Below, in pieces: positions 1 to 7,676 of a stretch of DNA of 35,120 nt. The notes below the pieces were generated by a model. The model made no database searches. It was not told where the DNA came from and saw only the letters and a list, made by a program, of their open reading frames with translations. Positions within the stretch are counted from its first letter, which is position 1. Each line of letters begins with the position of its first letter. The stretch is from an uncultured Lachnospiraceae bacterium (GTDB taxonomy: Bacteria > Bacillota > Clostridia > Lachnospirales > Lachnospiraceae). Position numbers and translations under genes: made by a program. The stretch is taken from the NCBI GenBank assembly GCA_900320485.1, contig ONSO01000009.1:1-35120 (forward strand), written 5' to 3'.

Positions 1-133
1 TAAAGTTATACACTTCCACGAAACCCTCCGTCCCCGTGGGGAAAATAATCTCGAGTATGTCTCGCGTCTGAGCTGATGCAGTATGCAGACAAGACAACAC
101 GAAAACACACATAGAAACAAAAATCTTTCTCAT
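1..133 (-). CDS. Partial secreted/lipoprotein paralog of the next gene (N-terminus only)
   Basis: A start codon at 133 opens a reading frame that runs off the left window edge, so only about 44 residues are visible. They form a signal peptide with a hydrophobic core (VSMCVFVLSC) followed by a mature start containing IFPTGTEGFVEV. That block is nearly identical to residues 29-40 of the neighbouring 360-aa TlpA-like protein, so the two genes are tandem paralogs. Whether Cys16 is a lipidation site or cleavage occurs after ASA is unclear. Function is inferred only from the paralog: a periplasm-facing or lipid-anchored thioredoxin-fold protein of Bacteroidota type. Confidence 0.7.
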   Translation of the reverse strand, partial: MRKIFVSMCVFVLSCLHTASAQTRDILEIIFPTGTEGFVEVYNF

Positions 134-184
134 ATTAACACATATTAAGTAACCGTTCAAATAAATTTTCGGACAAAATTATCG

Positions 185-1267
185 TCAATTATTGGTAATT
201 ATCGTTTTTCGAGACGCCTTGGTGTCAAGAGCCAACAATTCGTTGAGCCTTTCTTTCGCATCGTCCAGGGGTTTTCCACCTCCAAATTCCAACGAACTGT
301 AAACCGTATTCCCGTCTCTGTCGAGGATGTAGAAGAAAGGAACGAAGCCATTGTTGAAGAGAGGGGGACGTGGTCGTCCTTCTGGGCTGCCATCGAACTT
401 CGTGGAGAGGTTTGCCCATGTGCATTTCGGCAGTTCATCCACCGCTTTCAGCCAAGCGTCTCTGTCTTCGTCGATGGTCACGCTGACAAATGCCACACGG
501 TCACGACATTCGTCCTCGTATGTTATCAGTTCGGGTATCTCGGCACGACAGGGGCCGCACCAACTCGCCCACAGGTTCAGCAGCATATACTCCTTCCCAT
601 TCAGACACTCCTCGAAAGTATGGGCTCTCCCTGCCGTGTCCCACATGGGGAAAAGCCTTGCCACCCCACCCCGCTCTTTGCGAGCCAAAATGAGTTGCTG
701 CAGTTCTTGCCCTTTGTCTGAGTTGCGCAACGACGGGGAGAAACAATCCAGAGCCATCTGCAAGGTGTCGGCATCCCACGATTTCGACAAGAGGTGCAAT
801 GCCTGGACGCTTTCAGAATGGGCTTTCAGGAAGTCTTGACTCCGAAAATGTTGAGGGGCATTGAAGAACACATCGTTGGCTTCAAAATCGCCATACTCGT
901 CTGCAATGCGTCCCACGGACACCTGAGGCGTAAGCGAATCGAATGTAACCTCCGTGCGGCCATACCCCAATGGGATGCTTCCCCATCGTGCATGGGCGCC
1001 CTGCACCGCCAACCACACCTTGTCGTCGGCATCTCGTTCTTTCAGATACTTCAATGTGACTGTCACTGGCAGACTGTCTTTTTCCATCAGTAGCCGTCCA
1101 TCCACTATCGGCAACGTGTCACATCGCTCTCCTTCCGCACCGAAAGTTACCTCCACAAAGCCTTCCGTACCTGTGGGGAAAATGACTTCCAGCACATCCT
1201 GCCTCAGTGCCGTTTGCTGACACGACAAAAAACCAAGACACAAGGCTACAATCATCATCTTTTTCAT
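185..1267 (-). CDS. TlpA/ResA-like thioredoxin-fold lipoprotein (Bacteroidota type)
   Basis: This 360-aa protein starts with a lipoprotein signal (MKKMMIVALCLGFLSC; Cys16 is the likely lipidated residue). An N-terminal region of about 190 residues, of the kind that precedes thioredoxin domains in Bacteroidota, is followed by a thioredoxin-fold domain. Its active site WASWCGPCRAE lies near residues 233-243, followed by an AFVSVTIDED strand. Such proteins are extracytoplasmic thiol-disulfide oxidoreductases, often with unknown clients. The protein has a tandem paralog on its left and a third thioredoxin-like gene on its right, all on the same strand. The gene belongs to the Bacteroidota-like piece of the contig and has no functional link with genes beyond 1.9 kb. 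Confidence 0.85.
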   Translation of the reverse strand: MKKMMIVALCLGFLSCQQTALRQDVLEVIFPTGTEGFVEVTFGAEGERCDTLPIVDGRLLMEKDSLPVTVTLKYLKERDADDKVWLAVQGAHARWGSIPLGYGRTEVTFDSLTPQVSVGRIADEYGDFEANDVFFNAPQHFRSQDFLKAHSESVQALHLLSKSWDADTLQMALDCFSPSLRNSDKGQELQQLILARKERGGVARLFPMWDTAGRAHTFEECLNGKEYMLLNLWASWCGPCRAEIPELITYEDECRDRVAFVSVTIDEDRDAWLKAVDELPKCTWANLSTKFDGSPEGRPRPPLFNNGFVPFFYILDRDGNTVYSSLEFGGGKPLDDAKERLNELLALDTKASRKTIITNN

Positions 1268-1303
1268 ATCGGTCTTATACTTTACAAAAAAATGTTCATA
1301 AAT

Positions 1304-1903
1304 CTAATTTTTTCCATCAAAGATTTCTGCTAATTTGGTGTACAATTCTTCTCCCATAAGGTCACGCGCCACAATCTTGCCTTGCGGGTTGATGAGCAGA
1401 TTGTCGGGGATGGCATTGATTTTATAGACCTTGGTCACCAGCGACTCCCAGCCCTTCAGGTCAGAAAGATGCACCCACGGCATCTTCAGACTGGCGATGG
1501 CTTTCACCCACGGTTCCTTTTTCCCGTCCAACGAAACGCCAACGATGTCAAGTCCTTTTGTGTGGTATTTCTCGTATGCCGCCACCACATTGGGCATCTC
1601 TGCACGACAAGGTCCGCACCATGAGGCCCAGAAATCGACGAGCACCCAACGCCCTTTGCCAACGTACTCACTGAGTTTGTGGGTGTTTCCCAACGTGTCC
1701 ACCATCTCGAAGTCGGTGAACTGCTGACCGATGAAGGCATCCTTCGCATCCCTGTCGGCTGCTTTCTGTTTATCTGTTCTGCCTGTTGTCACAACAACTG
1801 TAGCCGTAGCCAGCCTCTTTAGCCACTCCGCATATTGTTTGACCTTTGGATGCTCGGCGTAAGCGGGTTTCTCTTCCAGCATGCGAAGCAATCCCTTTGA
1901 CCC
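1304..1903 (-). CDS. TlpA-like thioredoxin protein, 5'-truncated at a chimeric junction
   Basis: About 195 residues of the C-terminal part are present. They contain a complete thioredoxin domain with VDFWASWCGPCRAEMPN (the catalytic CxxC), a following DIVGVSLDGKKE strand, and the cis-Pro-type segment INAIPDNLLINPQGKIVARDL. Family members normally have another 150-200 N-terminal residues and a signal peptide, and these are missing. The open frame continues upstream only to the junction near 1903, where the sequence changes to a GH43 gene in another frame. The first in-frame initiator (TTG at 1891) is probably not the real start. I treat the gene as broken by the join rather than as a natural short protein. 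Confidence 0.8.
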   Translation of the reverse strand, partial: GSKGLLRMLEEKPAYAEHPKVKQYAEWLKRLATATVVVTTGRTDKQKAADRDAKDAFIGQQFTDFEMVDTLGNTHKLSEYVGKGRWVLVDFWASWCGPCRAEMPNVVAAYEKYHTKGLDIVGVSLDGKKEPWVKAIASLKMPWVHLSDLKGWESLVTKVYKINAIPDNLLINPQGKIVARDLMGEELYTKLAEIFDGKN

Positions 1904-1918
1904 AAATGCTCTTTGACC
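1895..1918. other. Chimeric junction between Bacteroidota-like and Bacillota-like DNA
   Basis: Two same-strand genes are both broken here. The GH43 protein stops matching its family after ARSKSIW, and the thioredoxin protein begins without its N-terminus. An 8-bp direct repeat (CTTTGACC at 1895-1902 and 1911-1918) lies on the join, giving microhomology. Left of the join the genes are Bacteroidota-type TlpA paralogs. Right of it they are Clostridia-type genes. An assembly chimera is the simplest explanation. Confidence 0.75.
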
Positions 1919-2540
1919 TTGCCATGGTCACGCAGTGTTCATACCCCGTGCCGCCTTCGGCCACAATAATATAATACCAGTCACCGATATGATACATATG
2001 AGGGCCCTCCGTGCAGCGAAGTCCGGAGCCCTTATACACCAGCTTTTGCTCGCCAATAAATTCAAAGGTCACGGGATCTACTTCCTGCACCAAAATGCCC
2101 TTGAATTTAAACAACATGTTGACAAGATACTTTTTCCCGTCCACGTCATGGAACAGGGAAGGATCAAAGCCAATGCTGTTAAGGTACGTGGGCTCGGACC
2201 ATTCTCCGTAAATATCCTTCGCGGTCACCACGTAATTATGGGTATTGTAAAACATGCCCTTCTTAGACTTTACGTCCGTGTAGACCAGGAAAAACCTCTC
2301 CCCGTCATAGCTAAGGCAGGGCGCCCAGATGCCGCCGGAGGGGGGATTTCCAGTCATGTCCAGCTGGCTCTTTCTCCGAAGGGGCGAAGGGATCTGCTCC
2401 CAATGCTTTAAGTCTTTTGAATGAAACAGGCGAACTCCCGGCCACCATTCAAAGGTGGAAGTAGCCACGTAATAATCATCTCCCGCGCGGATAATGCTGG
2501 GATCCGGACAAAAACCTTTTAAGATGGGATTTTGAATCAT
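1904..2540 (-). CDS. GH43 family beta-xylosidase/arabinofuranosidase, C-terminus missing
   Basis: The first 212 residues are a clear GH43 five-bladed propeller. They contain NPILKGFCPDPSI (Asp13, the general base), the SIGFDPSLFHD segment (the pKa-modulating Asp), and CTEGPHMY (the Glu acting as general acid). The family hydrolyses xylo- or arabino-oligosaccharides from plant cell walls. There is no signal peptide, so the enzyme is intracellular. The start at 2540 follows a strong GGAGG ribosome site. The frame continues past 1904 for about 44 further residues, but those are an out-of-frame read of the thioredoxin gene and not GH43. Full-length relatives are usually about 500 residues or more. 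The gene is divergent from a GH28 gene, which suggests a plant-polysaccharide utilisation locus. Confidence 0.85.
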
Positions 2541-2651
2541 GTCATGCCTCCTTACGTAAGTCTATTTAAAATATACTACGATTTTTCCCTGCAGAAAAGA
2601 GTTATCAAGAATTTTCATTGACTTTCCCAATGATCTCAGGCTATGATTAAG

Positions 2652-2733
2652 TAACACGAAGGAGGGGCCCAATTCGCGCGAAGGCGCGGCATCCTGAGCG
2701 AAGCGAAGGAAATTGGGAGGATGCCTTGTGTTA
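2652..2733. repeat. Palindromic intergenic element between GH43 and GH28
   Basis: Imperfect arms TAACAC.AAGG (from 2652) and CCTTGTGTTA (ending 2733) enclose a perfect 8-bp inverted pair, GGCATCCT at 2688-2695 and AGGATGCC at 2718-2725. The internal GAGCGAAGCGAAGGA segment looks like the small palindromic repeats scattered through many bacterial genomes. A 13-bp direct repeat (ACACGAAGGAGGG) lies at 2654-2666 and again at 2768-2780, where it supplies the GH28 ribosome site. This could mean that the segment was duplicated or inserted between two copies of the translation start region. Confidence 0.5.
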
Positions 2734-2788
2734 TGCGGAAGACTCGACGAGAAACGGTTTTTATATTACACGAAGGAGGGATAACACC

Positions 2789-4126
2789 ATGAATTATATG
2801 CCGGAACAATTTGGCGCCGCGGGAGACGGCGTCAGCAATGATACCGCAGCCATACAGGCCTGCATAGACGCATGCCACGCCGCAGGCGGGGGCAAAGTTA
2901 TTTTGGAAGGAGGCAAGACCTACCGTGCCGGGACTCTGGTACTGCGCTCCTTCGTGGAATTGCATTTAGAGATGGGGGCAATGCTAAAGGCCAGCGATTC
3001 CCTGGAGGACTTTAATCTCTTCCATGATCCAAAGGCCAGGCCCGCGGACGTAGCCGTTCCCTCCTATGAGGACTGCACGTATACCGGTCAACCCACGCTC
3101 TTTTTCATATACGCCAAGGATTGTGAGAACGTTGCCATCACGGGATACGGGGCCATCGACGGAAACGAAGAGATCTTTTACGGAGAAGTGACTCACTGGC
3201 ATATCGACGGAAGCTTTTATCCGAGGGTACCCCTGCTCTTTTTGGAGAACGTGGCACGTCTTTCCATTACGGGCGTCACCCTCCAAAACAGTGCCTTCTG
3301 GACCACGCACCTGGTGGGTTGCCGCGACGTCCTGATCGACGGCATCCGCATCTTAAACAATCTGAAGCTCGCTAATTGCGACGGCATTGACCCCGACCAT
3401 TGCCAGAACGTCCGCATCAGCAATTGTCACCTGGAGACGGCTGATGACGGCATTGTCTTTAAGAATACGGCAGGCGCCATGAAATACGGGCCCTGCGAGA
3501 ACGTAACCGTGACGGGATGTACCATCATCTCCACCAGCGCCGCCATTAAATTCGGCACGGAGAGCGAGGCCCCCTTCCGGAACGTGATCGTTTCAAACTG
3601 CGCCATCTCCCGCTCCAACCGCGGAATCTCCCTGATGCTCAGGGACGGCGGCCACATGGAAAATCTCCTGTTCTCTGACCTTACCATCGAGACCAGGGCT
3701 TTTGCAAAGCCTTTCTGGTGGGGCGAGGCTGAACCCATTGCCATAACTGCCGTAAAGCGCCGGGAAGACACGGCCGTCGGCTTTGTGAAGAACGTTGTGT
3801 TCCGGAACGTTCACTGCCGGGGCGAAAACGGCATCTTCCTTTACGGGGATGATTCCGTGAACGTTTCTGACGTAAGCTTCGACCGCGTCACCGTGGAGCT
3901 TGAAAAAAAGACGCGGCACCCCAAGGACTGCAGAGATCTTCGTCCCTGTGCCCTGCCTGAGCCCATTTTGGCCGGTGCGCCCGCCCTGCTGTTCATGCGG
4001 AACGTAAAAGGCGTTACGTTGGAACACTTTAGAGGCATCATAAATGAGAGCATTTCTCCCGAGGTTAAGACAGCCTATGACGTGGAAAACAGCGAAGGCT
4101 GCATCATGAACGGGAAGAATCTGTGA
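2789..4126 (+). CDS. GH28 polygalacturonase-like right-handed beta-helix hydrolase
   Basis: The 445-aa protein begins at ATG 2789, 8 nt after GGAGGG; an upstream TTG frame opening is not needed. The N-terminal FGAAGDGVSNDTAAIQACID is the typical start of pectinase-type beta-helix enzymes. The central NCDGIDPDHCQNV and ADDGIVFKN correspond to the GH28 NTDG and DD catalytic motifs, which hydrolyse galacturonan-type linkages by inversion. The usual GHG and RIK motifs are not recognisable at their expected places (KFGTES and LMLRDGG are found instead), so the exact substrate is uncertain. There is no signal peptide, so it probably acts in the cytoplasm on imported oligosaccharides. It is divergent from the GH43 gene. 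Confidence 0.85.
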   Translation: MNYMPEQFGAAGDGVSNDTAAIQACIDACHAAGGGKVILEGGKTYRAGTLVLRSFVELHLEMGAMLKASDSLEDFNLFHDPKARPADVAVPSYEDCTYTGQPTLFFIYAKDCENVAITGYGAIDGNEEIFYGEVTHWHIDGSFYPRVPLLFLENVARLSITGVTLQNSAFWTTHLVGCRDVLIDGIRILNNLKLANCDGIDPDHCQNVRISNCHLETADDGIVFKNTAGAMKYGPCENVTVTGCTIISTSAAIKFGTESEAPFRNVIVSNCAISRSNRGISLMLRDGGHMENLLFSDLTIETRAFAKPFWWGEAEPIAITAVKRREDTAVGFVKNVVFRNVHCRGENGIFLYGDDSVNVSDVSFDRVTVELEKKTRHPKDCRDLRPCALPEPILAGAPALLFMRNVKGVTLEHFRGIINESISPEVKTAYDVENSEGCIMNGKNL

Positions 4127-4140
4127 CTGCTTTGGAAAGA

Positions 4141-4169
4141 TTGCTTTTTTGGGGAAAGTGACATATAAT
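4141..4169 (+). promoter_or_regulatory. Sigma-A type promoter for the TSCPD gene
   Basis: TTGCTT at 4141 and a perfect TATAAT at 4164-4169 are separated by 17 bp. They lie about 45 bp upstream of the TSCPD start codon. A small 6-bp hairpin (AGGGTT/AACCCT, 4178-4193) lies in the leader. Confidence 0.65.
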
Positions 4170-4213
4170 GAAAGTTAAGGGTTCTGAAACCCTATGGAAA
4201 GAAGGAAAATCAC

Positions 4214-4450
4214 GTGAGATATCAAACACAGGGTACTTGTTCCACGGCCATTGACGTGGAAGTAAAAGACGGCATCATCGAATCCGTAAAATTTATTGGC
4301 GGCTGTAACGGCAACACGCAGGGCGTCAGCGCTCTTGTCAAGGGCATGCCCGTGGATGAAGCCATTCGCCGCTTAAAGGGGATCAAGTGCGGTTTCCGCC
4401 CCACTTCCTGCCCCGACCAGCTTGCAAGAGCCTTGGAGCAGCTGAGCTAA
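4214..4450 (+). CDS. TSCPD domain protein (TIGR03905-like)
   Basis: This 78-aa protein starts with GTG after a GAAGGAA ribosome site. It carries TCSTAIDVEV, the glycine-rich FIGGCNGNTQG and the signature PTSCPDQLA. TIGR03905-family proteins are small proteins of this length, related to the C-terminal TSCPD domain of vitamin-B12-dependent ribonucleotide reductases. The conserved cysteines suggest metal or thiol chemistry, but the role of the free-standing form is not known. The murG-like gene follows 30 bp later and may be co-transcribed. Confidence 0.85.
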   Translation: MRYQTQGTCSTAIDVEVKDGIIESVKFIGGCNGNTQGVSALVKGMPVDEAIRRLKGIKCGFRPTSCPDQLARALEQLS

Positions 4451-4480
4451 TAATATCGTAAAAGTCTTGAGGACGTGAAA

Positions 4481-5563
4481 ATGAAACGAATCATACTGAC
4501 TGGCGGAGGCACGGCAGGTCACGTGACTCCCAACATTGCCCTGCTCCCCTCACTGCGGGAAGCGGGATTTGAAATTGAATACGTAGGTTCTTATGATGGC
4601 ATCGAAAAGCGCCTGATTGCTGATTTTGGGATTCCCTATCACGGCATTGCCACGGGAAAATTCAGAAGATATCTGGATCCCAAAAACTTTTCCGACCCCT
4701 TCCGCGTAATGAAGGGATACCTGGAAGCAAAGAAAATCCTGAAGGAATTTCATCCGGACGTGGTATTTTCCAAGGGCGGTTTTGTCAGCGTGCCGGTGGT
4801 GTGGGCTGCCGCGTCTTTAAAGATCCCCTGCATCATTCACGAGAGCGACATTACCCCCGGGCTTGCAAACAAGCTATGCATCCCCGTTGCCAAAAAGGTT
4901 TGCTGTAATTTTCCGGAGACCTTGAAAAAACTGCCCTCCGGAAAGGCCGTGCTCACCGGATCTCCCATCCGGAAGGAATTGGCGGAGGGAAATGCCCTGG
5001 CCGGGCTGGAAGCCTGCGGCTTTACCTCCGCTAAACCCGTCATTCTCGTCATGGGCGGAAGTCTCGGCTCAGCCAACGTTAACCAGGCCGTACGCTCAGC
5101 CCTGCCGGAGCTCCTTAAGGATTTCCAGATCATTCACCTTTGTGGCAAGGATAAGGTGGATAATCTCCTGCTGGATCAGGTGGGTTATAAACAATACGAG
5201 TACGTAAAATCAGAGCTGAAGGATTTTTTTGCCGCCTGCGACCTGGTGATCTCCAGAGCCGGTGCCAATGCCATCTGCGAGATCCTCGCCCTGAAGAAAC
5301 CGAATATTCTCATCCCCCTTTCAGCGGAAGCCAGCCGCGGCGATCAGCTCTTAAACGCCGCTTCCTTTAAGGATCAAGGCTTCTCCGTCGTCATCGAGGA
5401 TGATGACCTGACTGCAAAGTCCCTGACGGAGGCCGTCCGGGACCTGTACGCGAACCGGGAGACCTACGTAAAAGCCATGTCTTCCAGTAATCAGATGGAT
5501 TCCGTGGCCACCATCATGGGACTCATCAAAGAAGCTGCCGGCATGGAATCGCCGGAAAACTAA
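4481..5563 (+). CDS. murG: UDP-GlcNAc:undecaprenyl-PP-MurNAc-pentapeptide GlcNAc transferase (MurG-like)
   Basis: The 360-aa protein is a GT28 glycosyltransferase. The N-terminal ILTGGGTAGHVTPN is the lipid-I binding loop, the linker contains GSPIRKE, and the C-terminal ASRGDQLLNA is in the UDP-GlcNAc binding region. MurG makes lipid II from lipid I on the inner membrane face. I chose ATG 4481 over the GTG at 4475 because its spacing to the TTGAGGA ribosome site is better. There are no dcw-cluster cell-division genes around it, so this may be a second, dispersed MurG paralog as found in some Clostridia, rather than the only copy. Confidence 0.85.
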   Translation: MKRIILTGGGTAGHVTPNIALLPSLREAGFEIEYVGSYDGIEKRLIADFGIPYHGIATGKFRRYLDPKNFSDPFRVMKGYLEAKKILKEFHPDVVFSKGGFVSVPVVWAAASLKIPCIIHESDITPGLANKLCIPVAKKVCCNFPETLKKLPSGKAVLTGSPIRKELAEGNALAGLEACGFTSAKPVILVMGGSLGSANVNQAVRSALPELLKDFQIIHLCGKDKVDNLLLDQVGYKQYEYVKSELKDFFAACDLVISRAGANAICEILALKKPNILIPLSAEASRGDQLLNAASFKDQGFSVVIEDDDLTAKSLTEAVRDLYANRETYVKAMSSSNQMDSVATIMGLIKEAAGMESPEN

Positions 5564-5624
5564 TCATTTCAGACAATCCTTGCCCCGGCACGCGCGCGGA
5601 GCATAAGATCGGAGAAGCAGTCTC

Positions 5625-6701
5625 ATGGCCAAATATAAAGTAATCGACCTCTTTGCCGGCGTTGGCGGCTTAAGCTACGGCTTCGCCCACAATGACCATT
5701 TTAAGATCGTCTTTGCCAATGAGTATGAAAAGGACATTGCGAAGGCTTATTCCTTAAATCATCCCGGCGTCAAAATGATCAATGACGACATAAGAAATCT
5801 GACTGAGGAGCGTATTTTGAAGGCAACCAGGGGACAGTCCATCGACGTCCTCGTGGGTGGTCCCCCCTGTCAGTCCTACTCCACCCTTGGCAAGCGCCAG
5901 ATGGATGACAGGGCATGGCTCTTTGAAGAATATTGCCGCATTCTTTCCATTGTGAAGCCTAAAATGTTTCTTTTTGAGAACGTGTCCGGACTCCTGAGCA
6001 TGCAGGGCGGTCGACTGATCGAAGTGATCAAGGAACGATTTCACGAATTGGGATATGAGGTGGTAAGTAAGCTCCTAAATGCCGTGGATTATGGCGTTCC
6101 CCAATATCGGGAACGAGTGATCTTAGTCGGCATGCGCGGAGAAAATACCTTTGAATATCCGGCACCCACCCACGGCGAAGGGAAGGGACTTAAACCTTAC
6201 GTCACCTTAGAGCAGGCACTGTCCGACCTTCCAACGATTCCCTGCGGCGGAAGTGCCCTCAAATACGCTTCCAGGCCTAAGAACGCATATCAGCGCTACT
6301 TAAGAGAGAACAGCACTGTCCTGGAAGAATTCACCGCACCTAAAAATGGGGAACGGATCAAGGCCATCATGGAGGCCCTGCCCGACGGCGGTTCCAAGGA
6401 AGATCTTCCCGAGGAGATCCGGCCTACCAGCGGCTATGGCAACACCTATGCGAAGATGTGGTGGAAAAAACCCGCGCCCACCATTACGCGGAATTTCGCC
6501 ACGCCTTCCTCATCCCGCTGCATCCACCCCAGGGATTCCAGATCCCTGACTACCAGAGAGGGCGCGAGACTCCAAAGCTTCCCTGACGACTACAAATTCT
6601 ACGGAAGCCGCACCCGCAAAAACCTCGAGGTAGGCAACGCCGTACCGCCCCTCCTCTCCATCGCCCTCGCCAAGCAGGTGGAAGCCGCCTTAAAATCCTG
6701 A
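5625..6701 (+). CDS. DNA (cytosine-5-)-methyltransferase, orphan
   Basis: All core C5-methyltransferase motifs are present in order in 358 residues: DLFAGVGGLS (motif I, AdoMet binding), GGPPCQSYST (motif IV with the catalytic Cys near residue 81), ENVSG (VI), QYRERV (VIII), a target-recognition region at roughly 200-300, RLQSFPDDY (IX) and VGNAVPP (X). The enzyme transfers a methyl group to C5 of cytosine in a short DNA target that I cannot deduce from sequence. No restriction endonuclease, Vsr or specificity gene lies nearby, so it looks like an orphan regulatory or anti-restriction methylase. The start follows a weak GGAGAAG site. Confidence 0.93.
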   Translation: MAKYKVIDLFAGVGGLSYGFAHNDHFKIVFANEYEKDIAKAYSLNHPGVKMINDDIRNLTEERILKATRGQSIDVLVGGPPCQSYSTLGKRQMDDRAWLFEEYCRILSIVKPKMFLFENVSGLLSMQGGRLIEVIKERFHELGYEVVSKLLNAVDYGVPQYRERVILVGMRGENTFEYPAPTHGEGKGLKPYVTLEQALSDLPTIPCGGSALKYASRPKNAYQRYLRENSTVLEEFTAPKNGERIKAIMEALPDGGSKEDLPEEIRPTSGYGNTYAKMWWKKPAPTITRNFATPSSSRCIHPRDSRSLTTREGARLQSFPDDYKFYGSRTRKNLEVGNAVPPLLSIALAKQVEAALKS

Positions 6702-6944
6702 CCCCCGGGGGGAGCAAAATCCCTCCCCGCCAAGGGCCTGCGGAAGGCCACGGGGAACGGAAGCCCCTCCCCGCCGTCAGGCACGTTCGCACTCCGGGTG
6801 CACCGTAGCGGTTCTAAGGCGTCAAAATACGCCGCCTAAGAACCGACGGTTGGCACACGGGCCTGACAGCGGAGAGGGGCTTTGTTCCCCTTGGGGTTGC
6901 GTCTTGTTCCGGTGGGGAGGGGCTCCCGTTCCCCGGGTCTTTGC
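6702..6944. repeat. GC-rich intergenic block with competing inverted repeats
   Basis: This 243-bp gap between convergent genes contains no credible ORF. The arm at 6752-6782 (GGGGAACGGAAGCCCCTC then GTCAGGC) is the near-perfect inverse of 6861-6890, and also matches the inverse of 6909-6934 at about 22 of 24 positions. The left arm can therefore pair with either right arm. Inside lies a further hairpin, CGGTTCT.AAGGCGT at 6809-6822 against 6829-6845. The block may act as a two-way terminator, a chromosomal repeat of REP type, or a structured RNA. Confidence 0.6.
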
Positions 6945-7502
6945 TTATTCCTCTGCGTAAATGGCGCGGGCGCCGCCCACGTATTTTGCGCGGGTTCTGG
7001 CACAGACCACGTGAGCGTCACCGATCTGGGTCGTGCGGATGCGGACCGGCACCGCCACGTCCCGAAGATGCATCCCGATGAGCGTATCCCCGATATCCAT
7101 GCCGGCATGCGCCCTTACGTGCTCCACCGCCACCGGCTCCTCAAAGAAATTGTAAGCCGCCGTGGCAAAGGACCCTCCCGCCTTCGGCTGAGGAATCACG
7201 TTGACGATCTCATATCCATACTTCTCCGCCGCCTCCCTCTCAAGGATCAGCGCCCGGTTCAAGTGCTCACAGCACTGCGCCACCAAAAAAACGCCTGCCT
7301 CCTCCGTTGCCTGATAGATCCCGCCAAAGACCATCTCTGCAAGCTCCGGACTGGAAAACGTTCCAATGCTGGCGCCGCCCACCTCACTTGTGGAACATCC
7401 CACCACAAGCATGTCACCCGCCTTCAGCTTTGCCTCCTCAAGAAGCTCTTTTGCCGCCTTATAGGCTTCATCGCCCATCATCATCATTTCATTCATAACC
7501 AT
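6945..7502 (-). CDS. ywlG: UPF0340/DUF436 family protein (YwlG-like)
   Basis: The 185-aa protein matches the UPF0340 (TIGR01440) family in length and motifs: LVVGCSTSEVGGASIGTFSS near residues 32-51, LVAQCCEHLNRALI near 72-85, VIPQPKAGGSFATAAY near 100-115, and HAGMDIGDTLIGMHLRDVAVPVR near 131-153. The family is widespread in Bacillota. Its function is unknown, although a conserved Cys/His pattern suggests an enzyme. The ATG at 7502 follows GGAGG at a good distance. A 180-nt leader with a T-box-like motif separates it from the upstream deacetylase gene, so it may be controlled independently. Confidence 0.88.
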   Translation of the reverse strand: MVMNEMMMMGDEAYKAAKELLEEAKLKAGDMLVVGCSTSEVGGASIGTFSSPELAEMVFGGIYQATEEAGVFLVAQCCEHLNRALILEREAAEKYGYEIVNVIPQPKAGGSFATAAYNFFEEPVAVEHVRAHAGMDIGDTLIGMHLRDVAVPVRIRTTQIGDAHVVCARTRAKYVGGARAIYAEE

Positions 7503-7574
7503 CTTGTTCTACCTCCGCAGGATTCTTCATCCAAGGCCTTCGAAACTTCCTCACTTTCCTTATTCCACTGACTC

Positions 7575-7676
7575 CAGGTTGCGCCGCTTCCATCTTGTCC
7601 CCGCGGCGGTACCACGTTTCCTGATCTGCCGGTCTCTCCCCTCCGGGGCATGCCGCTCCCTTAACCTGCGGGAGCG
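7575..7676 (-). promoter_or_regulatory. T-box-like structured leader upstream of ywlG
   Basis: Read on the minus strand, the leader contains GTGGTACCGC (7615 down to 7606). This matches the T-box sequence whose UGGN bulge pairs with the tRNA 3' end. A perfect 7-bp hairpin (CGCTCCC/GGGAGCG, 7654-7676) precedes it, and its loop carries CAGGTT, which can pair with AACCTG just after the T-box (7575-7580). GCCGC/GCGGC can form an antiterminator-like helix. Against this, there is too little room for a normal Stem I, no specifier loop is recognisable and no poly-U terminator follows. It could be a reduced or decayed T-box, or coincidence. Confidence 0.35.

Noticed and set aside
1770..1903. Continuation of the GH43 reading frame for about 44 further residues
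   Set aside because: It is an out-of-frame read through the thioredoxin gene beyond the chimeric junction and does not resemble GH43.
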